The translations under genes and the position numbers were made by a program. Positions 1-6,755 of a DNA stretch of 7,144 bases are shown here, in pieces. How positions within the stretch are numbered: the first letter of the stretch is position 1; the number at the start of each line of letters is the position of its first letter. This DNA is from JAGLCW01 sp964427915 (GTDB lineage: Bacteria > Caldisericota > Caldisericia > UBA6126), in assembly GCA_964427915.1 (NCBI GenBank), contig CAYRWA010000011.1:1-7144 (forward strand), read 5' to 3'. The notes below the pieces were generated by a model. The model saw nothing but the letters and a program-made list of their open reading frames with translations. It searched no databases and was not told the DNA's origin.

Positions 1-2099
1 TATCTCACTGTGTGAGTTTGGAATTACAAACTCCACTTGGATCCATAATGGATGATGGTTTGTTAGTGTTTGGAGAAACTTCTAAAACAAAGTATCCTGC
101 TTCTTTTGTACAAAAGAATGATTCATATTCATTTCATATACAATGCGAATCCACCATGGAAGAAGTCATTGTAATTGATCCAACCATCGAATGGTCTTAC
201 TATATTGGAGGTTCATTGTCAGATAATGGGTGCGATATTGTTTTAGATGGAGATTATTTATGGATTACGGGTGTTACATCATCTCCTCACATGCATAAGC
301 AGAAAAACAATTACACTGATTATGACGATGTTTACGTTATCAAAATGTCAAGCAATGGAGATATTGAGTGGACGGTTTACTTTGGGGGAAATAGAAACGA
401 TGAGTCAAATTGTATTGCTGTTGATACCTCTGGGATCTATGTTGCAGGATATTCTGAATCTGAGGATTTGCCAAAGAAGAGAAACAATAGAATCGCAAGC
501 CGGTATTATTGGGACGGTTATATAGCGAAAATTACACAAAATGGCACTATCGAAACCTCTGTGTATATAGGAGGTTCAAGAGATGACTATATTGAGTCTA
601 TCGGTGTAGATAAAAATGAAATCTACTTTTCTGGGACTACGAGTTCAATCGATCTACGACATTCAGGAAACACTCACAATGGGGGGAAATTTGATACGTT
701 TTATGGGAAATGTACAAAAGATTTTACAGTTTCATGGATTTATTATTTTGGAGGAACCGGGAATGAATGGTCAAAAAAAATACTCTTCAATAAAACTGAA
801 ATATTTGTAGTAGGCTCTACACAATCAGAAAGTTTACCAAAAATGATCAATAATAAAGCTAGTACTACAGACGTTTTTGTTACAAAGATTAGGAAAAACG
901 GGGAAATTGATAAAACATTTTGTTATGGGGGAAATAGTTATGATTGGGGATATGACGCAATTTTAGACGAGGAGAAACTTTATATTGCAGGTAATTCCGA
1001 ATCAAAATCTATACCGGGTTCTTTTTTGTTAAACTCAGGTCATTATGATTTTTTTATCACAGAGCTAACCATTGACTTTGATGTGAATTGGAGTTTACTG
1101 CTGGGTAGCTCACGTACTGAAGAACCTCCTTCAATTGCTCATGATAATGATAATATATATATTACTGGAACAACAAATTCTACTTTTTTTTGGAAATGTG
1201 AGAATTATAATGCAGGGCAAAAAGATATCATTGTGTCTTCAGTTTCTAAAGATGGAGTAATAAACTGGAGTCATTTTGTCGGTGGAAGCAATGATGATCA
1301 TTCAGCAGGAATTTGTCTAACATATTCGGATATTTATGTTTTGGGTTCAACGTATTCTTCTGACTTAATCCAAAAAAGAAATTCGATGAATGGGTGCACA
1401 AAAATCGATGCTTTTATCGCAAAGATAAACCATACAAAACCTAAAAAGGATGAAATATTTATAGAATTTCAACCTGATCGATTAGATTTTGGAACAATTT
1501 CTGTGAACGAAGTATCACAGAAATTTACAATCTCTGTTGTAAACACAGGTAAAGTGAATTATTTTGGTAATCTTAAGCGAGACACAAGTTGGATTCAGCT
1601 TAAAGAAGATGAGTTTATACTACCCTCTGGTTCAACTAAAAGTTTTGAAGTGTGGCTTGATTCAACTCATTTGACTCCAGGAGTTTATCAAGGATCTATT
1701 CTACTTGAATCCTATGTGAAAAGTTTTATTATTGATGTAAAAGTAGAGGTTATACAACCTGCTGGATTTTTATTCTACCCTTTGGAATTGGTATATCGAA
1801 AAGGGAAAGATGAAAGTCAATTCTTCTCGATAGGCAATACTGGGCAAGCCGACTTCGTTGGTTTTATCAAAACTACTGCAAATTGGATTCAACTGAAGGA
1901 AAATGAGTTTACATTACCCCCCTCTTCAACAAAGGATTTTGAAGTATGGGTTGATCCTTCCAATTTGAAACCTGGAATTCACAATGAGACAATTCTGATC
2001 TATTCCAGCACAGCGGATTTGATCAAGGAGTTAAGGGTTATCTTGATCATAGAAGAGAACAAGAATCTTTGTATTATTCACGAAAGGATTGATCAATGA
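1..2099 (+). CDS. SBBP beta-propeller protein with two C-terminal Ig-like modules, 5'-truncated by the window edge
   Basis: Exported, non-enzymatic repeat protein, probably involved in adhesion, binding or scaffolding; its ligand is unknown. The frame is open from base 3 (first codons S-H-C-V) and stops at 2097-2099, so about 698 residues are visible. The GTG at base 12 is not the real start: the first visible residues (LELQTPLGS, then YPASF and VIDP) align with residues ~195-249 of the paralogue at 4173-6671. About 190 residues (signal peptide and DUF7948-like domain) therefore probably lie upstream of the window. Seven SBBP units follow, at visible residues ~63-475, each opening with a W-x-x-Y-x-G-G-type motif and containing an IYxxGxTxS-type strand. 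Two Ig-like/BACON-like modules come next (visible residues ~486-685), then a short tail ending ERIDQ. Unlike the two downstream proteins it has no dockerin. The stop overlaps the next start by ATGA, which suggests translational coupling. Family assignment is by motif recognition; the biological role is inferred. Confidence 0.88.
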   Translation, partial: SHCVSLELQTPLGSIMDDGLLVFGETSKTKYPASFVQKNDSYSFHIQCESTMEEVIVIDPTIEWSYYIGGSLSDNGCDIVLDGDYLWITGVTSSPHMHKQKNNYTDYDDVYVIKMSSNGDIEWTVYFGGNRNDESNCIAVDTSGIYVAGYSESEDLPKKRNNRIASRYYWDGYIAKITQNGTIETSVYIGGSRDDYIESIGVDKNEIYFSGTTSSIDLRHSGNTHNGGKFDTFYGKCTKDFTVSWIYYFGGTGNEWSKKILFNKTEIFVVGSTQSESLPKMINNKASTTDVFVTKIRKNGEIDKTFCYGGNSYDWGYDAILDEEKLYIAGNSESKSIPGSFLLNSGHYDFFITELTIDFDVNWSLLLGSSRTEEPPSIAHDNDNIYITGTTNSTFFWKCENYNAGQKDIIVSSVSKDGVINWSHFVGGSNDDHSAGICLTYSDIYVLGSTYSSDLIQKRNSMNGCTKIDAFIAKINHTKPKKDEIFIEFQPDRLDFGTISVNEVSQKFTISVVNTGKVNYFGNLKRDTSWIQLKEDEFILPSGSTKSFEVWLDSTHLTPGVYQGSILLESYVKSFIIDVKVEVIQPAGFLFYPLELVYRKGKDESQFFSIGNTGQADFVGFIKTTANWIQLKENEFTLPPSSTKDFEVWVDPSNLKPGIHNETILIYSSTADLIKELRVILIIEENKNLCIIHERIDQ
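189..1427 (+). repeat. Seven tandem SBBP beta-propeller units (protein-level repeat) in the first gene
   Basis: Seven diverged repeats of about 55-62 codons begin near bases 189, 366, 552, 732, 909, 1086 and 1263. Each has the pattern (E/N/S)W-x-x-Y-(I/F)-G-G-(S/N)-x-x-D, then a short IYxxGxTxS strand, then an aspartate-led strand of the DVYVIKM or DAFIAKI type. Unit 6 has lost the second glycine (LLLGSS), and unit 5 has lost the tryptophan (DKTFCYGG). Seven units fit one closed seven-bladed propeller; the fold is inferred from the known SBBP family. The repeats are recognisable in protein and strongly diverged in DNA. Confidence 0.85.
1458..2057 (+). repeat. Two tandem Ig-like/BACON-like modules (protein-level repeat)
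   Basis: Two copies of a ~98-residue beta-sandwich module lie at 1458-1760 and 1761-2057. Their cores are nearly the same: WIQLKEDEF with FEVWLD in copy 1 (W codon at 1590), and WIQLKENEF with FEVWVD in copy 2 (W codon at 1884), a 294-bp period. Each core runs on to an L-x-PG motif followed by a beta strand. The pattern resembles BACON or related Ig-like domains that act as spacers or carbohydrate-binding modules in secreted proteins. Single, more diverged copies occur in the next two genes. The close match of the cores suggests a relatively recent internal duplication. Confidence 0.75.
2082..2088 (+). promoter_or_regulatory. Ribosome binding site for the PA14-M6 protease gene
   Basis: GAAAGGA lies 7 nt upstream of the ATG at 2096, inside the end of the preceding gene. 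It supports this ATG, which overlaps the upstream stop as ATGA. Confidence 0.75.
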
Positions 2100-4168
2100 A
2101 GGGTTTCACCGTACGTCTATTCATCGGATTTGTTCTAATTTCCTTTTTAGTTTCTTCTATTGGTGCAGAGTATAGTTACGCACAAGATGCAAATTCTATT
2201 CCTCATGGAAGCTATTTGGCTGAGTATTACAACAATCCAACCCTTTTGGAGCCTTTTGAATATCAACAAATTGAACACGATATTAAGTATTTATGGGAGT
2301 ATGGAAGTCCTGACAAACTAAATATCGATAAATTTTCTATTCGCTGGCGAGGTTATTTTGATTTTGAATCATGTGTGTATTTATTCCATTTTCGTTCGGA
2401 TGATGGCATTCGAGTTTGGATTGACGATGAGTTGATTATTGACCATTGGTATCGCCATGGGGCTATTGATTTGTATTCTCTTGTTCGTTTTGAGCAAGGA
2501 GAACATCTTGTAACCTGTGAATATTATGAGCATGACGGATTCGCCGAGATATTGCTTGATTGGAGCAAGTATAGTAGTATCAAGAAAGTGAGTGATGAAG
2601 CTGATGTTGTTGTATTACCGCTGCTTGTTGAATTCTCTGATGTTCGTCATACTAACACACTAGCAAATATTGAAAAACACTTTTTTTCAAGCATTGATAC
2701 AGATTATTCTTTGCGGAACTTTTACTTTGAAACTTCCGAAGGGAAAATTGATATCCAAAAAGGAGAGTATGGTGTCGGTCAATGGGTAACTCTTCCTAGT
2801 AAAAAAGGAGAATACAGTGGCGTATGGTCTTCTTCTAAATCCAGCAACATTGGAGTGTTACTTAGGGATGTTGTGAATACGCTCAAGGAAGAAAATCTTG
2901 ATCTGTCGGAATATGATGCAAATAATGACAAGATCCTTGATTATGTTGTCATCATGTGTGCAGGTGTTCCTGACTCAGATTCTATTTTTTGGTATCACAA
3001 TGGTTATTCTCAAGACGATGTTACAATCAATGGATACAAGATTCATAACTATTGTATGGTGCGAGAGATATTGAACAATAATGATTACGAATCTCTTAGA
3101 ATCTTATGCCATGAATTCTTCCATTCTTTGGGGGGAGAAGATTTGTATTCTTACATCTCCTCATATGATCCAATTGGACCATGGGATATTATGGGGAAAG
3201 AATATTGGAATTTTGGATTATCGGGATTTTCTAGATATTATTTGGGATGGTTAGAACCTACACGAATTGAAAGTAACGGCAGATATACAGTGAATGCACT
3301 CGGATCAAGGAAAGAAAACCAGCTTTTTCGCATTGATATCCCCCAAACGAAGGAGTATTTTTTGATTGAGAACAGGCAAAGAATTTCAACAGACAATTGG
3401 TGGCACGGTATTGTGGATGAGGGCATTGTCATTTATCATGTTGACGATTCAATTCCCCAAGGTTTCAGATTCAATGATGGATACCCAGAATACAGGAATT
3501 CTGCGATTCATACTCAGAATCCTACCCTTTACACAACATATTGTTTAGACAATCTACGAGTACGATTTACACCTTTTACTTCCCCCAACTCGAAGGATTA
3601 TAAAGATTTTTCTCCATTCGAGATTTATATTACAGATATCTCTGAGTCAGGAATGGAAATGTCATTTTCAGTAGAGTTTCGAAAGAATCGGGCTTTTCCA
3701 ATCTTTCAACCAGCTTCTTTAAACCTTGGTCAAGTCGAACTGAATGAAGTTGTTATCGAAGAAATTCAAATAACAAATATCGGTACAGGAGTTTTGTTTT
3801 GTGAAGTTGACACCAGCGACTATTGGTTTTTTGTTGATAAGACTGAATTTTTGGACAACGACATTGTAATACGTGTTCGCTTTGATCTTTCTAAAACAAC
3901 GATTGGCAAAAAGAAAGAATACATTTATCTCAAAAATAGGGATGGTAGAGTGTATAAAATGTTGATAAAACTAGACGTAGTGAATTTGATAGGGGATTTG
4001 AATTATGATGGTGGAGTTGATGATGACGATTATATTCTCTTCAAGGATGCTTTTGGAAGCTTACAAGGAGAAGAACAATATCGTTCTGATGCTGATTTTA
4101 ATGGTGATAAAGTGATCAATATAGAGGATCTATTCGTCATTTCTAAGAAAATGAGTAAAAAAGGATAG
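2096..4168 (+). CDS. Secreted PA14 / M6-type metalloprotease with Ig-like module and C-terminal dockerin
   Basis: Predicted extracellular zinc protease of the M6 (immune inhibitor A-like) type, 690 residues. Residues 1-29 form a signal peptide (K2, R7, hydrophobic 8-23, likely cleavage after SYA). A PA14 domain spans about 38-157, marked by the SDDGIRVWIDDELIIDHW-like stretch at 101-118; PA14 domains often bind glycans. The catalytic region is about 170-527: HEFFHSLGGED at 339-349 fits HExxHxxGxxD with E340 as the expected general base, and WDIMG at 363-367 is the Met-turn-like segment seen in M6 enzymes. An Ig-like module (about 535-629) leads to a type I dockerin (about 633-686) with calcium loops D634-N636-D638-D642-D645 and D667-N669-D671-N675-D678. 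All key residues are present, so activity is plausible. It overlaps the upstream gene by 4 nt and ends 4 nt before the next, so it is probably co-transcribed with both. The dockerin implies a cohesin partner, which is not encoded here. Substrate unknown. Confidence 0.9.
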   Translation: MKGFTVRLFIGFVLISFLVSSIGAEYSYAQDANSIPHGSYLAEYYNNPTLLEPFEYQQIEHDIKYLWEYGSPDKLNIDKFSIRWRGYFDFESCVYLFHFRSDDGIRVWIDDELIIDHWYRHGAIDLYSLVRFEQGEHLVTCEYYEHDGFAEILLDWSKYSSIKKVSDEADVVVLPLLVEFSDVRHTNTLANIEKHFFSSIDTDYSLRNFYFETSEGKIDIQKGEYGVGQWVTLPSKKGEYSGVWSSSKSSNIGVLLRDVVNTLKEENLDLSEYDANNDKILDYVVIMCAGVPDSDSIFWYHNGYSQDDVTINGYKIHNYCMVREILNNNDYESLRILCHEFFHSLGGEDLYSYISSYDPIGPWDIMGKEYWNFGLSGFSRYYLGWLEPTRIESNGRYTVNALGSRKENQLFRIDIPQTKEYFLIENRQRISTDNWWHGIVDEGIVIYHVDDSIPQGFRFNDGYPEYRNSAIHTQNPTLYTTYCLDNLRVRFTPFTSPNSKDYKDFSPFEIYITDISESGMEMSFSVEFRKNRAFPIFQPASLNLGQVELNEVVIEEIQITNIGTGVLFCEVDTSDYWFFVDKTEFLDNDIVIRVRFDLSKTTIGKKKEYIYLKNRDGRVYKMLIKLDVVNLIGDLNYDGGVDDDDYILFKDAFGSLQGEEQYRSDADFNGDKVINIEDLFVISKKMSKKG
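4157..4165 (+). promoter_or_regulatory. Ribosome binding site for the dockerin propeller gene
   Basis: AAAAAAGGA ends 7 nt before the ATG at 4173 and lies within the last codons of the protease gene. It fixes this start and fits coupled translation across a 4-nt gap (4169-4172). Confidence 0.75.
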
Positions 4169-4172
4169 CTTT

Positions 4173-6671
4173 ATGTCAAAATTTACTAAATTGCTTGCAT
4201 GTTTTCTCATGTTTGTTTTGTTACCAAGCTCTACCCCGAAAACTTTCTCAGCATTTGATAGTCATGTGGGTACTGAATTACCCTTGCAATGTTTTTTTAC
4301 TGAAAATAAGGGGCAATGGGATCCTAGTATATTGTATATGGGAAATACGGAATTCGGTACAATCGCATTCACGAAAAATGCAGTTCATTATACAATTGTA
4401 CAAGCCAATGTTTCTGTTAGTAATTCTTCAAAGATGTTTTCGTTGAATCCAAATGAAAAGAGAACCCATACGGTTACTTTGACGTTCCAACAATCATCTA
4501 CTGCAATGATTCAGGGATTAGACCTACTTTCTCACTATACAAACTTTTATATAGGGGATGATCCATGTAGGTGGGGAATTCAATGTACCAATTGCTCGAA
4601 AATTGCATATAGCGATGTTTGGCCCAATATTGACTTGATGTATTATTTCACCCCACAAGGTTTAAAATATGATTTTCTGGTTCACCCTGGCGGAGATTAT
4701 AAGGATATTATCGTCCGAATAGATGGTGCAGAAATAACTGCGCAATCTCACCAAATTGAACTTAAAACACCCATTGGATCTTTGATAGATAAAGATCTAA
4801 CAGTATATGGAAGTAACTCAAAAACAGTTTATCCAGCCTCATTTCTTAGTGAAAATCAGTTTTACAGTTTCCTTCTTCCACCACTTTCCAATCAAAATGA
4901 GACGATTGTGATTGATCCCATTGTGGAATGGTCTGAGTATATTGGTGGTTCCATGACCGACACAGGGAACGATATGGTAGTGGATGAATCGGGGATTTAT
5001 ATTATCGGAAATACCAATTCTGAAAATATCACACACACTGAATATTCTTATGCAGGAAACTGTGATGCACTCATTGTGCGAATTACAAAAGAAAATAAAA
5101 TAGCCTGGACCTGCTATTATGGCGGAAATAAAGAAGATATTGGATCTGGCATTGTGGTGAACAAAGATTATATTTACATAACAGGCACTACAAATTCCAG
5201 TAATTTACCAAAAAAGAGAACTTCTGGTGGACCAAAAGGATACAATATTTTTGTAGCAGCTTTTCAAAAAGAAACAGGAGTTCTTTTGCAATCATATTGT
5301 TATGGGGGGGATGATTACGATTATGCTTCGAGTATTTCTTTTGGGAATATGTCTGAATTATACATTGGAGGGTATACCAATTCTGTCGATATGCCTGATT
5401 CAAAGAATTCCTATTTTGGGGGCGAATCTGACTCATTTGTTATGAAAATTTCTACCACTGGTACACTCTACTGGTCTCTTTACGTGGGTGGGAGCGATTG
5501 TGACCAAACAGTTTCTATGGAGGCGAATTCTTTTGCTGCCTATATTTCTGGGGTCACGTTTTCTTCGGATATACAAAACTCAAAAAACGATTATTCAGGG
5601 AAGGGTGATGGTTTTACTGCTAGAGTGTCTAGTTCTGGAAAACTAGAATGGTTCCGGTATTTTGGAGGAGATCATTATGACGAAATCAATTCAATTTCTT
5701 ACTATGATGATAGACTATATGTGATTGGAACTACTGAATCACGTCACTTACCATCTTCTATCAATAGTCACCATGGCAAAAAAGATGTGTATGTTTCAAC
5801 CATTTCAAAAACCGGTGATATCCAAGTATGTTTATTTTTGGGAGGTGACAAAGATGATATTGCTGGTTGTATATTTACTTACCTAGATTGTCTGTATATT
5901 GCAGGAACAACGAATTCTCCAAACTTAAACTCTGCAATCAACTCAATCACTGGAAACAACAAACATGTTTTTATCACCAAGTACGTTACTGAAGAATTTC
6001 CTGACAATCATATAGAATGGACAATGTATATTGGTGGAAGTCGTGAGAATATCAGCAGATCTCTTGTTGTAGACGAAAAAGGGATATACAGTTTAGCAAA
6101 CACGAATTCTATAGACATCAAAACTGAGAAAACTTCATATCACGGTGGTAAATACGATTTATTAATCCAATACATCACAAACGATGCAATTGCTTCTCCT
6201 GAGTTAATGGTAGAGCCTGCATTCATAGAACTTGGGGATATATATATAAACGATGAAGTAAGTACTCATATCACAGTACGAAATTCTGGAGATGCTGTTT
6301 TAGAAGGAGATATTCAATCTAAAGATGTGTCAACCCAAATGGATACAAATCATTTTTCGATTCATCCCCAAGAGGAACAACAATTTCAAATCACAATTGA
6401 TACAACTGCTTTAGCAGATGGTGACTTCAATACAAGCCTATTTATCACTTCCAACGGCGGAGATTGTGAAGTTGAAATACAGATGACTATTGTTTATCAC
6501 AAAGAAGATTTGAATCGAGATGGTGAGATTGATCAGCGCGATTTTCGTCTCTTTGAAAAAAACTTTGGTACCTATCTAGGTGAAAAAGAGTATTGGGAAA
6601 AATCGGATTTCAACCAAGATGGAGTCATTAATATGCTAGATTTGTTCATTATGGCTAAAAAAATGAAATGA
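4173..6671 (+). CDS. DUF7948 / SBBP beta-propeller protein with Ig-like module and C-terminal dockerin
   Basis: Complete 832-residue exported protein, paralogous to the first gene in the window. Residues 1-27 look like a signal peptide (K3, K6, hydrophobic 7-19, likely cleavage after FSA). Residues ~37-247 match the DUF7948-type domain usually found before SBBP repeats: FTENKGQWDP at 42-51, then a D-x-x-x-NIDLMYY-like segment near 148-158 and YDFLVHPGGD at 166-175. Seven SBBP units fill ~252-668, followed by an Ig-like module at ~677-775. A type I dockerin closes the protein at ~778-830, with calcium loops D779-N781-D783-D787-D790 and D812-N814-D816-N820-D823. No catalytic motif is visible, so a binding, adhesive or structural role is inferred. 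Three cysteines (C132, C138, C141) cluster in the N-domain. The good Shine-Dalgarno and the signal peptide at the first ATG support the chosen start. Probably third or later in an operon with the protease; its dockerin suggests assembly on the same scaffold. Confidence 0.9.
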   Translation: MSKFTKLLACFLMFVLLPSSTPKTFSAFDSHVGTELPLQCFFTENKGQWDPSILYMGNTEFGTIAFTKNAVHYTIVQANVSVSNSSKMFSLNPNEKRTHTVTLTFQQSSTAMIQGLDLLSHYTNFYIGDDPCRWGIQCTNCSKIAYSDVWPNIDLMYYFTPQGLKYDFLVHPGGDYKDIIVRIDGAEITAQSHQIELKTPIGSLIDKDLTVYGSNSKTVYPASFLSENQFYSFLLPPLSNQNETIVIDPIVEWSEYIGGSMTDTGNDMVVDESGIYIIGNTNSENITHTEYSYAGNCDALIVRITKENKIAWTCYYGGNKEDIGSGIVVNKDYIYITGTTNSSNLPKKRTSGGPKGYNIFVAAFQKETGVLLQSYCYGGDDYDYASSISFGNMSELYIGGYTNSVDMPDSKNSYFGGESDSFVMKISTTGTLYWSLYVGGSDCDQTVSMEANSFAAYISGVTFSSDIQNSKNDYSGKGDGFTARVSSSGKLEWFRYFGGDHYDEINSISYYDDRLYVIGTTESRHLPSSINSHHGKKDVYVSTISKTGDIQVCLFLGGDKDDIAGCIFTYLDCLYIAGTTNSPNLNSAINSITGNNKHVFITKYVTEEFPDNHIEWTMYIGGSRENISRSLVVDEKGIYSLANTNSIDIKTEKTSYHGGKYDLLIQYITNDAIASPELMVEPAFIELGDIYINDEVSTHITVRNSGDAVLEGDIQSKDVSTQMDTNHFSIHPQEEQQFQITIDTTALADGDFNTSLFITSNGGDCEVEIQMTIVYHKEDLNRDGEIDQRDFRLFEKNFGTYLGEKEYWEKSDFNQDGVINMLDLFIMAKKMK
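4926..6176 (+). repeat. Seven tandem SBBP beta-propeller units (protein-level repeat) in the third gene
   Basis: Units start near residues 252, 311, 372, 433, 492, 551 and 615. Most open with W-x-x-Y-x-GG followed by an acidic loop (GGSMTD, GGNKED, GGDDYD, GGSDCD, GGDHYD, GGDKDD, GGSREN). Units 3 and 6 lack the tryptophan (LQSYCYGG, QVCLFLGG). Seven units match the count in the first gene, which supports a seven-bladed propeller in both. The acidic residues after GG could bind cations, but this is not proven. Confidence 0.85.
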
Positions 6672-6699
6672 GGAATAACTCGAGAGAGAATGAAATCAC

Positions 6700-6722
6700 T
6701 GGTTCATCCATTTTGTGAACCA
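6700..6722 (+). repeat. Perfect 7-bp inverted repeat between the third gene and the Fic gene
   Basis: TGGTTCA (6700-6706) and TGAACCA (6716-6722) are exact reverse complements separated by 9 nt. The stem has only three G/C pairs and is not followed by a clean T-run (next bases TTCTGAAATTTT). It is therefore at best a weak terminator for the upstream operon. Its position just upstream of a TATAAT box would also suit an operator. The role is undecided. Confidence 0.4.
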
Positions 6723-6733
6723 TTCTGAAATTT

Positions 6734-6739
6734 TATAAT
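6734..6739 (+). promoter_or_regulatory. Possible -10 box ahead of the Fic gene
   Basis: TATAAT is a perfect -10 match, but no good -35 lies 16-18 bp upstream (TTTTGT at 6711-6716 is poor; TTGTGA at 6714-6719 is better but only 14 bp away). A start about 7 nt downstream would leave almost no leader before the Shine-Dalgarno at 6745-6749. In AT-rich DNA this hexamer could be chance. Confidence 0.25.
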
Positions 6740-6744
6740 AAAAT

Positions 6745-6749
6745 GAAGG
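6745..6749 (+). promoter_or_regulatory. Ribosome binding site for the Fic gene
   Basis: GAAGG lies 6 nt upstream of the ATG at 6756. An in-frame TGA at 6744-6746 excludes any earlier start, so this site and ATG define the N-terminus. Confidence 0.65.
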
Positions 6750-6755
6750 TCTACG

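Noticed and set aside
4194..4204. LLAC at residues 7-10 of the dockerin propeller protein as a lipobox
   Set aside because: The cysteine sits inside the hydrophobic core after only three hydrophobic residues. A normal signal peptidase site after FSA is more likely.
247..4446. Short plus-strand open frames inside the three large genes (247-525, 616-810, 3366-3548, 4195-4446)
   Set aside because: They are out-of-frame shadows of genes whose domain content is clear, and none shows a recognisable domain.
5304..5310. Run of seven G, with other 6-8 base homopolymers (A8 at 773-780, T8 at 1184-1191), as phase-variation tracts
   Set aside because: G-runs follow from GG-codons of the conserved Gly-Gly propeller motif, and runs of this length are common in AT-rich genes. 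All frames are intact and there is no sign of switching.
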